64,000 bases of DNA from Viridibacterium curvum (GTDB lineage Bacteria; Pseudomonadota; Gammaproteobacteria; Burkholderiales; Rhodocyclaceae). Both the position numbers and the translations under genes were made by a program. The stretch spans positions 186,001 through 250,000 of the forward strand of contig NZ_BAABLD010000007.1 of the NCBI RefSeq assembly GCF_039544165.1, written 5' to 3'. Shown piece by piece: positions 42,130-50,706 of this stretch (the first letter of the stretch is position 1; every line of letters starts with the position of its first letter). The notes beneath the pieces are model-generated. The model was not told the origin of the DNA and made no database searches. It saw only the letters and a list, made by a program, of their open reading frames with translations.

Positions 42130-43096
42130 GGCGGCGTCCAGCGAAAATGAAGTACGTCATTACGATGATCAGCATGCAGGTGCCGAAGCCCAGCTTCCAG
42201 GGCAGAGGCAGTCGCAGGGGAGACCAGAAGGCTTCGAGCAGGGCCGCGATGAACAGCATCACTGCCATGCCGCAGACGGTACCGATCAGCCGGCGAGCCG
42301 TTGTGCGCAAGGCGGCGGCGCGCGACAGCAGGCCGGGTGCCAGCAGGGCGGCACCGAGCTGCATGCCGGTCGCACCGGCGAGCACGATGGCGCCAAGCTC
42401 GAAGGTGCCGTGGCCGACGACGAAGGAGTGGAAGTTGTCGCCGAAGCCGGCGAGTACGACGCGACTGTGTGCGATGCCGATGAACAGACCGTTGAATAGC
42501 AGGCTGAACACCGTGAGGATGCCGGCTGTCATGCCTCCGGCAAAACAACGGAAGGCAATGCTGATGTTGTTGAAGATGTAGTGGCCGAACATGCCGAAGT
42601 CGGTGCCGGCATCACGCGTGCGCCCGAGGTGCTGGTTCGCATCGCTGTACATGGCTTCCATGCCTGCTACGTCGTGGGGACTCATGACGAGATAGGCGAC
42701 GTCGGGCCAGATCTGCACGACGATGAATGCAATCAGCATCGGTCCGAACAGCAGCAGGAACGAGGCCAGCACCCACCGCCATTGCGCGCGCACGTCGATG
42801 GCGAAACCGGCGGTGACGTAGTCCCAGGTGCGGCGACCGAAGCTGCGACGCGCGCCATACAGCTCGTCGTGACCGCGGCGGGCGAGGTTGTGCAGACGGT
42901 CCAGCGTGGCCAGGGCGTAGTCGCGATCCCGTGCCAGCGCGAGTTGCTGGCAGATGCGGCGATAGCGCAGGGCGGCTTCGTGCAGGGGGAATGGTGGCTC
43001 TTTGCGGTTCTTGCGGCTGAGCTGGCGGTCGGCCAGCCAGTCTTCGAAGAGCTGCCAGTCGGCTGCGTGCAGGGCCTCGAATTGTTCCTGCTTCAT
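42119..43096 (-). CDS. Stage II sporulation protein M-like membrane protein
   Basis: 325 residues with about six membrane helices. A conserved soluble start (WQLFEDWLADRQLSRKNRKE) is followed by the SpoIIM domain (FGHYIFNNISIAFRCFAGGMTAGILTVFSLLFNGLFIGI ... FVVGHGTFELGAIVLAGATGMQLGAALL). In non-sporulating bacteria this domain occurs in MoxR operons and has no link to sporulation. The ATG overlaps the RDD gene stop. Confidence 0.9.
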   Translation of the reverse strand: MKQEQFEALHAADWQLFEDWLADRQLSRKNRKEPPFPLHEAALRYRRICQQLALARDRDYALATLDRLHNLARRGHDELYGARRSFGRRTWDYVTAGFAIDVRAQWRWVLASFLLLFGPMLIAFIVVQIWPDVAYLVMSPHDVAGMEAMYSDANQHLGRTRDAGTDFGMFGHYIFNNISIAFRCFAGGMTAGILTVFSLLFNGLFIGIAHSRVVLAGFGDNFHSFVVGHGTFELGAIVLAGATGMQLGAALLAPGLLSRAAALRTTARRLIGTVCGMAVMLFIAALLEAFWSPLRLPLPWKLGFGTCMLIIVMTYFIFAGRRRGS

Positions 43097-43824
43097 GCGC
43101 GGCGCCCGATCAGGTAGTTGGCCAGGCCGAGGAGGCGATTCGCTGGCTGCGTGCCGTAGGTATTGCCGAGGTGGGGCAGCAGCTCGGCCAGTTCTTCACG
43201 GCGTGCTTCGGTGAGTGTGTTCGCGCGTTCGGCAAAGCCGATGAGGGCACGCTGTGTGGCGCGATCGAGTGGCGCGGCTGGCGCGATGGGTTCGACCTCG
43301 GGGATGCGCGGCAAGCCGGTGTTCTTTTCGGCATACACGACGACGGTGCCGGCCACGATGTCGCCAAGGCGGCGGAACTCGCTGTGCAGCAGGCAGCTGA
43401 GGGCTCCGAACAGGTACATGAAGGGCAGGAAGTCCGCGGCCCGCAGAAGGTTGCGCGTCAGTGACGGGCCCCAGGCAACAGGTGTCCCATCGTCATGCAG
43501 CACCTTGAGCCCCAGCGCGCGCTTGCCCGGAGTGGCGCCTTTGCCGAGTACTTCGAAGAGTACGGGATAGAACCACTCGAGGACGAACCAGAGCAGCAGG
43601 GCGATGCCCTGGCCAAAGCCTTCCAGTGAGGTCAGTGCTGTGCTGGCGAAGACGAGCACGCCGGTGCGCAGGCCGAAGTCGAGCAGGAAAGCCAACGCAC
43701 GCGGCAGGAGGCCTGCCGGGCGCAGTTGCAGCTCGATGAGTTCGGGCGTCGTGACCGGGCGCAGCGTGTCGAGTGCCGACGGTGCTGCGCCTGCAGCGGG
43801 GGTCTTGCGGGTGAGGACGGCCAA
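43093..43824 (-). CDS. RDD-family membrane protein
   Basis: 243 residues. RDD domain: AGLLPRALAFLLDFGLRTGVLVF with Arg/Asp pair near residue 40-50, then GKRALGLKVLHDDGTPVAWGPSLTRNLLRAADFLPFMYLFGALSCLL and FRRLGDIVAGTVVVYAEK. RDD proteins are small inner-membrane proteins, some tied to ion transport. It is the second gene of the operon, beginning directly after the BPSS1780 stop. Confidence 0.91.
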   Translation of the reverse strand: MAVLTRKTPAAGAAPSALDTLRPVTTPELIELQLRPAGLLPRALAFLLDFGLRTGVLVFASTALTSLEGFGQGIALLLWFVLEWFYPVLFEVLGKGATPGKRALGLKVLHDDGTPVAWGPSLTRNLLRAADFLPFMYLFGALSCLLHSEFRRLGDIVAGTVVVYAEKNTGLPRIPEVEPIAPAAPLDRATQRALIGFAERANTLTEARREELAELLPHLGNTYGTQPANRLLGLANYLIGRRA

Positions 43825-44622
43825 TCAGTCCTCGAGGAAGATGTCGCGGTAGCCCGTGAAAACGGAAGCCCACAGCACCGGGCCCAGCACCAGCCAGCCG
43901 AGCAGCAGCGGAATGCTGGCGACGATGCCGAGGATGAACAGCAGGATGAAGTAGATGAAGCCACCACCAATGTTGCGCATGCAGCCGGAGAAGCTGTTCT
44001 TCATCGCGTCGATGGCAGACAGGCCGTTGTGCACGATCAGGGCCGGTGCAAACCAGCAGGCGGCGTAGAGCAGGAGAGAGCCGATCAGGACAACCACGGC
44101 GAACATGGCGAGGGCGCCGATGCCGAGACCCGCCATGGCGGCGGCGGCATTCTGGCCGGCCATGAAGGCGCTGATCAAGCCGAAGCCGCCCAGGACGACG
44201 GCGATGAGCATCATCACCATGCTGAACCCGAGGGTGATGAGACCCAGCAGGACCAGTTGGCCAGCGTTCTTCTGGAATCCCGCAAAGAGGTCGCCAACCT
44301 GCAGGTTGCCAGTCTGGCGCTGCCCCTCACAGGCGATCATTACGCCCCCCGCGAGCAGGGGGAAGATCAGCAGAACGAAGAAATTGATCAGGGGGATCAT
44401 CGACAGGACAAAGTAGATGACCGTGAAAATCAGGAAGATGCCGATCCAGGCGCCCGGGGACTGCTTGAACATCTCCCAACCGCCGCCGAGCCAGCTGGTG
44501 GCGTTGCCTGCCGGTACGCTGCGTCCGCCGGGAATCAGGACGCCGGGTGTGCCACCGCCTGCATGGGCGTCATCCACATGCGCTACGGGTGGTGCGTAAG
44601 GATTGCTGGGTTGCTGGTTCAT
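43825..44622 (-). CDS. BPSS1780-family membrane protein
   Basis: 265 residues: a cytoplasmic proline-rich start, then WLGGGWEMFKQSPGAWIGIFLIF and five to six further hydrophobic segments, ending in LGPVLWASVFTGYRDIFLED. This is the pattern of the BPSS1780 family, widespread in betaproteobacteria and of unknown function. It leads the MoxR-type operon, which is a less familiar addition to the RDD-SpoIIM-DUF4129-DUF4350-MoxR-DUF58 set. A good ribosome-binding site (GGGAGAATC) precedes the ATG. Confidence 0.88.
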   Translation of the reverse strand: MNQQPSNPYAPPVAHVDDAHAGGGTPGVLIPGGRSVPAGNATSWLGGGWEMFKQSPGAWIGIFLIFTVIYFVLSMIPLINFFVLLIFPLLAGGVMIACEGQRQTGNLQVGDLFAGFQKNAGQLVLLGLITLGFSMVMMLIAVVLGGFGLISAFMAGQNAAAAMAGLGIGALAMFAVVVLIGSLLLYAACWFAPALIVHNGLSAIDAMKNSFSGCMRNIGGGFIYFILLFILGIVASIPLLLGWLVLGPVLWASVFTGYRDIFLED

Positions 44623-44749
44623 GGCGATTCTCCCTGGATTTATTCAGTCTGCGTTCGGTCAGCGAAAACTGCCCGGACATGCTAACGGAAAGTCGCGATG
44701 CCGGGCTTACCCCGGAGGGCAGGCCGACGGGAGGCGCTGTCAGCGGCGC

Positions 44750-45439
44750 TCAGGGCACTTCCGAGTACTGCATGCGCGACTGCACGCGCGCGGCGTGTGC
44801 GGTCAGCCGTGCCGAGTAGCTCTTCTCGAACTTGCGCGGGTTGGGCAGCATGACGGCGATGCGCGCGGCCTGGGCTGCGCTGAGCTGTGCGGCGGGTACG
44901 TTGAAATAGTGCCGGGCGGCGGCCTCGGCGCCGAAGACGCCGTTACCCCATTCCACCGAGTTGAGATAGACCTCGAGAATGCGTCGCTTGTCCCAGCTGA
45001 GCTCGATCATGATCGTGATGACCGCCTCGTTGGCTTTGCGCCAGTAGCTACGCGAGGGCGACAGCAGCAGGTTCTTGGCGAGCTGCTGACTGATCGTGGA
45101 GCCGCCGGCGACGGCCTTGCCCTTTTTCTGGTTCTTCTCGATGGCTTTCTGGATGCCCTCCCAGTCGAAGCCCTCGTGATCGACGAACTTGTCATCCTCG
45201 GCGGCGATGACGGCACGCTTGAGATGTACCGAGATGCGTTCGTAGGGCACCCACTGGTGCTTGAGCTCCGCCTTGGGGTTCTTCTCACGCAACTCTTCGA
45301 GGCGGATCGACATGAAGCTCGTTTCGCTGGGGTTGAACCACTTCCAGAACAGGATGTGACCGAACAGCCACAGCAGCCAGACGAAGGCGAGCAGAAGGAG
45401 GAGAAGCAGGGCGCGCTTGATGTAGCGGGAGACGGGCAT
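44750..45439 (-). CDS. mtgA: Monofunctional peptidoglycan glycosyltransferase
   Basis: 229 residues: membrane anchor (about 10-30) and a GT51 domain with the catalytic glutamate in AAEDDKFVDHEGFDWEGIQKA. The conserved GGSTISQQLAKNLLL, RKANEAVITIMIELSWDKRRILEVYLNSVEWGNGVFGAEAAARHYF and the closing LPNPRKF also appear. It polymerises lipid II glycan without transpeptidase activity. The ATG at 45439 lacks a Shine-Dalgarno sequence; a TTG at 45496 is the alternative. It is separated from the operon to its left and is probably independent. Confidence 0.93.
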   Translation of the reverse strand: MPVSRYIKRALLLLLLLAFVWLLWLFGHILFWKWFNPSETSFMSIRLEELREKNPKAELKHQWVPYERISVHLKRAVIAAEDDKFVDHEGFDWEGIQKAIEKNQKKGKAVAGGSTISQQLAKNLLLSPSRSYWRKANEAVITIMIELSWDKRRILEVYLNSVEWGNGVFGAEAAARHYFNVPAAQLSAAQAARIAVMLPNPRKFEKSYSARLTAHAARVQSRMQYSEVP

Positions 45440-45528
45440 GGGCAGAAGGAGGCCAGCGAAGCGCGACAGGATTGCAGAGCAACGCGGGGGCGGCAAGCGC
45501 TTGCATCACGCTGCCACGCAGCGCGGGT

Positions 45529-46020
45529 TCAGAAGGTTGAGGGCGACACCATGCGGTAGCCGAGCAGGGCGGCGTCCTTGCCGCTGACGCGGACGGTGAA
45601 CTCTTCGACTGCCGGGCCTTTCTCGTAGGTGGTGTTGTAGCGCAGCGTGACGACATTACCGACGGCTGTAGCGTCACTGCGCTTGGCAGCCTGGACCTGG
45701 CCCATCTTGCGACGGATGCCCTCCATGTAGGCGACGAACTCGTGCTGGGGCATGAACAGGCGCATGTCGGGTGCTGCGCTGTTGTAGATGCTGGCGTAGA
45801 CCTGATCCATGTAGGCCAGGTGGAACTGCGGGACGACCTGTTCCGCCGTGTTGGCAAGCTCGGGGTCGGCTGCGGCAGGGGCGCTGACGGCCGGCGCAGG
45901 TGTTGCCGCGGGTGCTTCGACTGTGACCTCGGTGCGAGGTGTTGCCTCGTCTTGTTGGCTGCAGGCTGCGATGCCCAGTGCGCAAAGCAGGGGCAGGATC
46001 GTGTGCGACAAGGGGCGCAT
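45529..46020 (-). CDS. Lipoprotein with DUF4019-like domain
   Basis: 163 residues. Signal and lipobox MRPLSHTILPLLCALGIAAC; an alanine/proline-rich spacer; then a globular part (QVYASIYNSAAPDMRLFMPQHEF ... VTLRYNTTYEKGPAVEEFTVRVSGKDAALLGYRMV). It resembles the DUF4019 group of NTF2-like secreted proteins; function unknown. I take the ATG at 46020 since it starts the signal peptide; two upstream ATGs would precede it with polar residues. Confidence 0.75.
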   Translation of the reverse strand: MRPLSHTILPLLCALGIAACSQQDEATPRTEVTVEAPAATPAPAVSAPAAADPELANTAEQVVPQFHLAYMDQVYASIYNSAAPDMRLFMPQHEFVAYMEGIRRKMGQVQAAKRSDATAVGNVVTLRYNTTYEKGPAVEEFTVRVSGKDAALLGYRMVSPSTF

Positions 46021-46107
46021 GCAGGCGTCTCCGCGATTGGGTGGTGAGGCGTGCATGATAAACAAAACGGGGCGCCCGGCCGTGAGTGCGGCCGGGCTGG
46101 AGGCGGC

Positions 46108-46359
46108 TTACTTGGCTTTCTTGGTGGGCGACTTGGGGGTCTTCGGTTCGACGTGAGGCTTCAGCGTCAGCACCTCGCTCTTGACGATCTGCAGGCGACG
46201 TACGTCGAACCAGCGCGCAGCGGGCATGAAGCCGTCGCGTATGGCGGCAGAGGCAACGAGGCCACGGCGTTCGCCGGTGAGGTGGTCTGCGAGTGCGGTG
46301 AGTACGCCCTGGAAGCCGGTAACTTGGTCTGCGACGGTTTGTCCGAGTTTGAGTGCCAT
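46108..46359 (-). CDS. Small conserved protein of a phage-associated type
   Basis: 83 residues: MALKLGQTVADQVTGFQGVLTALADHLTGERRGLV...MPAARWFDVRRLQIVKSE, ending in a lysine-rich tail (PKTPKSPTKKAK). The opening MALKLGQ-VTDQVTGF-like pattern occurs in small proteins of phages and some chromosomes. AAAGG precedes the ATG; an upstream extension in the same frame is unconserved. A solo gene here, with no other phage genes nearby. Function unknown. Confidence 0.65.
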   Translation of the reverse strand: MALKLGQTVADQVTGFQGVLTALADHLTGERRGLVASAAIRDGFMPAARWFDVRRLQIVKSEVLTLKPHVEPKTPKSPTKKAK

Positions 46360-47014
46360 CTGCTTGCCTTTCAGAAACGGTGAAGAGGGGGTGGAGCGTC
46401 GGGTTTCCACTTCGGGAGTGCCAAGCACGGTTGCATACCGGCTCGGGCTCGTCAGCTTACCTCGTAGTGTCCGGGGAGGGCCATTCCTGCGGTCGGAAGC
46501 GAGCCACGCCTTCAGGCTGCGTTGCGGGAGCGGTTGTCTTCGGATCATCTCCGCGTCTTCGTCGCAGGTGCGCATGAACGGCGCCGGCCTGCCCTGGTCG
46601 TGATGGCATCGAAGCCTCCGTCCCGATTGCAGCGACTTTGCGTGCCCGTACGGAGGCGGCAAGACGCGCTGCGTCGCACAAGACGAACGGGCTGGCGTGA
46701 TCGATTGCCCGAGAGGCTGTCATACGGCGCCCTCACAATGTCCAGATGCCACCTGATCGTGCCCCGTATGCACTACCCCAACGACAGGAAAACTGTGCAT
46801 TCGGTCAGCCTGTGTGCTGCCCGCCCGCTGTACGGAAGGGCGTTTCAGGTCGACGTCTTGGTAGAATTCGCTTAAAAATCAGTCGCGTTACAAAGATGCG
46901 ACAGCCGGCCAGACGGGTCGGGAATGACCGACAGCAATGGCTCAGGATTTGCTTGTTGGATCAGCTGGCCGCGTCAGAGCCAGTCAAGAAGTCAATAACA
47001 GAGAGAGCGGTCAG
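46360..47014. other. 655-base intergenic region before the JDVT locus
   Basis: No convincing gene: the frames present lack ribosome-binding sites and recognisable protein features. The right end carries the sigma-54-like promoter at 46938-46953. The rest may hold binding sites for an enhancer-binding activator, which I cannot identify. Confidence 0.5.
46938..46953 (+). promoter_or_regulatory. Sigma-54 promoter candidate of the JDVT/cytochrome operon
   Basis: TGGCTC, five bases, TTGCT: the GG and GC are ten bases apart and only one core base (A to T) departs from TGGCAC-N5-TTGCW. A start site about 46964 would leave a 50-base leader before the ATG at 47015. Confidence 0.6.
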
Positions 47015-49279
47015 ATGCGTACTTTGCCCATCCGCTGGCTAACAGCCATATGGACATCCGTTGTAATCATCCTGTTCGTCGTCGCTTGCGGCGGCGCGGG
47101 TAACGACGAAGTCAAGGACCCGGTGGAATCCGGCGCGGCCAACACTACCCTGCGTGTCGATGCCAGTGACGCCAATGGCGATGGCCTGAGCTATCAGTGG
47201 CGCGTCACTGCTGGCTCGATCAGCAACAAGAACAGCAAGCAGACCGTGTGGACCCTGCCACTCGGACCGGGTGCACATTTCGCCTACGTGCTGATTTCGG
47301 ATGGCAAGGGCGGCTACGTAGAGCAGCAATACGTCGTGTCGACCGACGGCTTCAAGACAGCAGCGCCGGTGCCGTCTCCTGTTGCCTATGTGGCCCCCAC
47401 CGTCGCTTCGGGCGATGAGTTCGATGGCAACGCAACGCGCATGCGGCTGAAGGCTGGTTTTTCGACCATGTTCGCGTCGACCAGCGGGACAAAGGCGCGC
47501 GAGGTCTATCTGCCTGGCGTGCAGGTTGTTGTGAAGAATTCATCAAACGTGCAGGTGTTCGCGGGCGAAACCGATATCGGCGGCGAACTCGTCGTGCCGC
47601 GCCTGCCGGAAGGCAACTATTCGGTGACATGTACGACCCTGCAGGGGACGCAGCTCGACGGCTGCTCCACGAGCACGGTGAGCAAGACGGCGGCCAAGCT
47701 GCTGACCTGGTCTCTCAGCCCAGCCGCGGCCGCGGGCCGCAACCTGCTGCTGTTCGGCCACATCGGCTTCCAGGATGGTGGCGTCTGCGGGATGCGCAAC
47801 GAGCTGTTCAACGTCTATTCCACGGCCAATGTGCAGCTGCTTGCCGCCAACGGTACGGCGCTGACGCCGCAGGTCAAGGTCAATAGCTTCGGCGACTACG
47901 CGCTGGACGCTTCGGTGGTGGTCGATGCCAGCCTCAAGCTGAAGGTGACGTGTGAAGGCTTCACGACGACGCTGGATGTGCCTGCCGTGTCGGGCGGGTA
48001 CAGCTCTTCGACGCCGCTGGAGCTGTCCTACGTCATTCCCAATAGTCGTCCTGTGGTGACCAAGATGGCGGGCTATGGCCCGGATGGCAACCTGCGCGGC
48101 GAGATGGTCGTGCCGATCCCCGGGTCCTATTCGGTCAACGTGCCGGGCTTCAACCGGTTCCTGGCTTTCAAGGGGCTGGATACGCGTCTCAGCGGCTGCC
48201 TCTACTACCGTTCCTTCGGTGCCGTGCAGGACTGCGATTCGCAGGGCAACATGATCGGCCCGATCTCGTTGAATGACTGGCTGCGCGAGAACAAGTTCGG
48301 CCCCTGGCGCGGTTCCAATACCGAGGTCTCGGCGATCTACATCAACCAGCGCGACCTGAATCTGGTACGCCGCATGACGGCGACCCAGGTGTCTGCGACC
48401 AAGGTGGCTTTCTACGTTTGTAATCACCCGGGCCCCGAGACTGATTCGCAGTCGGAAATCGACTTCGTCGTCGCGCGCGGGCTGGCCGATGAAAAGATGG
48501 TGGCTTGCGTGGCGATGGAGTACTCGCCGACGACGGGTCGCAGCGGTGGCAACCCCTTCACCAAATTCCTGATCTTCGGCCCTGGCGGCAAGCTGATGAC
48601 TTCGGTCAATCTGGACGGTCGCGGAGAGAAGTTCGTGCCCGGTGCCTGCGTGGCGTGCCACGGTGGTGCGTCCTATGTCGGACGTTTCGGCGAGTCGGGC
48701 CATCCGACGCCGGACCTTGGCGCCAAGTTCCTGCCCTTCGACACGGGCAACTACCTGTTCTCCGGATACTCCGGGTTGACCGAAGCTGTGCAGTCGAATG
48801 CGATCTACCAGCTCAATCAGCTCGTCAAGCAGACCGGTCCGTCGGCGGCGACCACGGCGCTGATCGATGGGTGGTACGCAGCGGGCCCCCCATACGTGCT
48901 CGACAAATCTTACGTGCCGACTGCGTGGTCGACGTTCAACCCTGCCAGTGTGGGCATCAGCGCAACGTCGGCTGACGCAGCCAAGTTCTATCACGAGGTT
49001 GTCGGCACGTCGTGCCGTACCTGCCACGTTGCCATGCCGGACGCGTTTGACTGGGATGCCGGTACGGGCACTCAGCCCAAGCTGATCCCCTACAAGGGGA
49101 CGTCGCACATCTGCGGCAATTCCTCCAACCTTTACAACAACGGCATCATGCCCAACGCCCTGATGTCACTGGATCGTCTGCGTCTCAAGATCGAGTCGGA
49201 CGCTACGCTGGCTGATCTGATGACCAAGTTCCTCGGTTGTACCCAGGCTGCGCCGGATCCGGTCTACCCGCGACACTAA
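47015..49279 (+). CDS. Lipoprotein with two CXXCH motifs and PKD/Ig-like start
   Basis: 754 residues. Lipobox FVVA-C at about residue 28; an Ig/PKD-like unit (LRVDASDANGDGLSYQWRVTAG, about 45-120); further beta-rich domains to about 350; then CVACHGG at Cys545 and CRTCHV at Cys667. The two CXXCH motifs indicate covalent c-type haems, but no other cytochrome family signature is obvious. It should be exposed in the periplasm or on the outer membrane. It opens a three-to-four-gene operon with an OmpA-like lipoprotein and a JDVT-CTERM protein. The ATG at 47015 starts the signal peptide. Confidence 0.75.
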   Translation: MRTLPIRWLTAIWTSVVIILFVVACGGAGNDEVKDPVESGAANTTLRVDASDANGDGLSYQWRVTAGSISNKNSKQTVWTLPLGPGAHFAYVLISDGKGGYVEQQYVVSTDGFKTAAPVPSPVAYVAPTVASGDEFDGNATRMRLKAGFSTMFASTSGTKAREVYLPGVQVVVKNSSNVQVFAGETDIGGELVVPRLPEGNYSVTCTTLQGTQLDGCSTSTVSKTAAKLLTWSLSPAAAAGRNLLLFGHIGFQDGGVCGMRNELFNVYSTANVQLLAANGTALTPQVKVNSFGDYALDASVVVDASLKLKVTCEGFTTTLDVPAVSGGYSSSTPLELSYVIPNSRPVVTKMAGYGPDGNLRGEMVVPIPGSYSVNVPGFNRFLAFKGLDTRLSGCLYYRSFGAVQDCDSQGNMIGPISLNDWLRENKFGPWRGSNTEVSAIYINQRDLNLVRRMTATQVSATKVAFYVCNHPGPETDSQSEIDFVVARGLADEKMVACVAMEYSPTTGRSGGNPFTKFLIFGPGGKLMTSVNLDGRGEKFVPGACVACHGGASYVGRFGESGHPTPDLGAKFLPFDTGNYLFSGYSGLTEAVQSNAIYQLNQLVKQTGPSAATTALIDGWYAAGPPYVLDKSYVPTAWSTFNPASVGISATSADAAKFYHEVVGTSCRTCHVAMPDAFDWDAGTGTQPKLIPYKGTSHICGNSSNLYNNGIMPNALMSLDRLRLKIESDATLADLMTKFLGCTQAAPDPVYPRH

Positions 49280-49313
49280 GCCCGCCAGGTCACAAATCTT
49301 CGGAGACATAACC

Positions 49314-50651
49314 ATGCCTACCATTGCCAATCGCCAATTCCTCCTGCCACTGCTTTTGATTGCCGCGGTGACGGCTTGCAGCACCAGGGGTAGTTCGCAG
49401 AACACGGCCGCAGTCACTTCACCGACAACAAATCCGCCCGCCGTGACCAAGCCCGCTGCGGGCACGACAGCGGCGGCGACGGCCTCGCCTGCGCCTGCAG
49501 TTGTGCCGGTGGCAAGCACCAGACCGCTGTCGGCCAAATCCATCGTGGCGCCGGACCCCATCAAGTTCGACGATGCGGTGGACCGCGCCGGGGACAAGCT
49601 GCTGGAGGACGCCAAGCGTGAGCTGGCGTCGGGCCGTCGCAGTCTGGTTATCGATCCGCTGATTGACGCCAACACCGGTTCGCAGACCGTCAGCACGGTG
49701 AAGATGGGCCTCATCCTGGAGGCGCTTCTCAAGCGCAAGTATCCCGATTGGACCATCAAGCGCCTGTCACGCGAGTCGCTGGCCGAGAAGCCCTTGCTGT
49801 TGATCGGCACGCTGACGCCGGTGAATGTCGAGCGCGCCATCGATACGCCACCCGATGCCTTCCGTATCTGGCTGACCTTGATCGACCTGAACACGGGCCG
49901 TGTGGTCTCCAAGAATCTTGATCGCGCAACGGTTAACTCGGTGAACCCGGAGCCGCTGCCGTTCTTCCGAAACAGCCCGACCTGGCACAAGGACAAGACG
50001 GTCAGCGCCTACATCAATTCATGTCAGGTGAATACCGAAATCGGTGATCCGGCTGACCCGGAGTATCTTGCCCGCTTGCCGGCTGCGGCCGTCATCAATG
50101 AGGCCATGATGGCCTACAACGCGGACAAGACGCAGGAGGCGCTGCGTCTGTATACCGAAGCCTCGAAGCTCGCTGAGCCCGGTGATCTGCGTGTTCTGAA
50201 CGGTCTTTACCTGACGAACTGGGAGCTCGGCAAGCGTGATGCGGCCCGAGACGCGTTCACGAAGATCGTTGACTCGGGCATCGACGCCAAGAAGCTGCCC
50301 GTGAAAATGCTGTTCCGTACAGGCACGACCGATTTCGAGAGCGCCGAAGACCAGAGTGCGCAGTACCAGATGTGGCTCAACGCCATCGCATCACAGACAG
50401 GCAAGTCGCCGGTCTGCATGAAGGTTGTCGGGCACACCAGCCGCTCAGGCAGTGCGCGCACCAACGAGCGCCTGTCGCTGCGTCGTGCCGAAGCGGTGAC
50501 CAAGCAGCTCGAAGGGCGCAATCGTGCCCTGCGGTCGCGCTTGAGCTCGGCAGGTGCGGGTTCGCGTGAGGCGCTGGTCGGACTGGGTACTGACGATTTT
50601 CGCGATGCGCTGGATCGTCGCGTGGAATTCAGGGTAGTGGACTGCATGTAA
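49314..50651 (+). CDS. OmpA-domain lipoprotein with central TPR-like region
   Basis: 445 residues: lipobox AVTA-C (about residue 21), low-complexity threonine/alanine spacer, a FlgO/CsgG-like alpha/beta region (about 80-220), TPR-like helices (INEAMMAYNADKTQEALRLYTEASKLAEPGDLRVLNGLYLTNWELGKRDAARDAF), then an OmpA domain (VVGHTSRSGSARTNERLSLRRAEAV ... RDALDRRVEF). It would tether the neighbouring surface proteins to peptidoglycan and the outer membrane. It starts 34 bases after the preceding stop. FlgO likeness is tentative. Confidence 0.8.
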   Translation: MPTIANRQFLLPLLLIAAVTACSTRGSSQNTAAVTSPTTNPPAVTKPAAGTTAAATASPAPAVVPVASTRPLSAKSIVAPDPIKFDDAVDRAGDKLLEDAKRELASGRRSLVIDPLIDANTGSQTVSTVKMGLILEALLKRKYPDWTIKRLSRESLAEKPLLLIGTLTPVNVERAIDTPPDAFRIWLTLIDLNTGRVVSKNLDRATVNSVNPEPLPFFRNSPTWHKDKTVSAYINSCQVNTEIGDPADPEYLARLPAAAVINEAMMAYNADKTQEALRLYTEASKLAEPGDLRVLNGLYLTNWELGKRDAARDAFTKIVDSGIDAKKLPVKMLFRTGTTDFESAEDQSAQYQMWLNAIASQTGKSPVCMKVVGHTSRSGSARTNERLSLRRAEAVTKQLEGRNRALRSRLSSAGAGSREALVGLGTDDFRDALDRRVEFRVVDCM

Positions 50652-50706
50652 TCGCCCGTCAGTGGCGATACACCAAAACGAATAAAGGTCAGGGAGTCTG
50701 TCAGCA

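Noticed and set aside
42119..43096. Sporulation gene
   Set aside because: SpoIIM-like domains are common in MoxR operons of non-sporulating Gram-negatives; no other sporulation genes are present.
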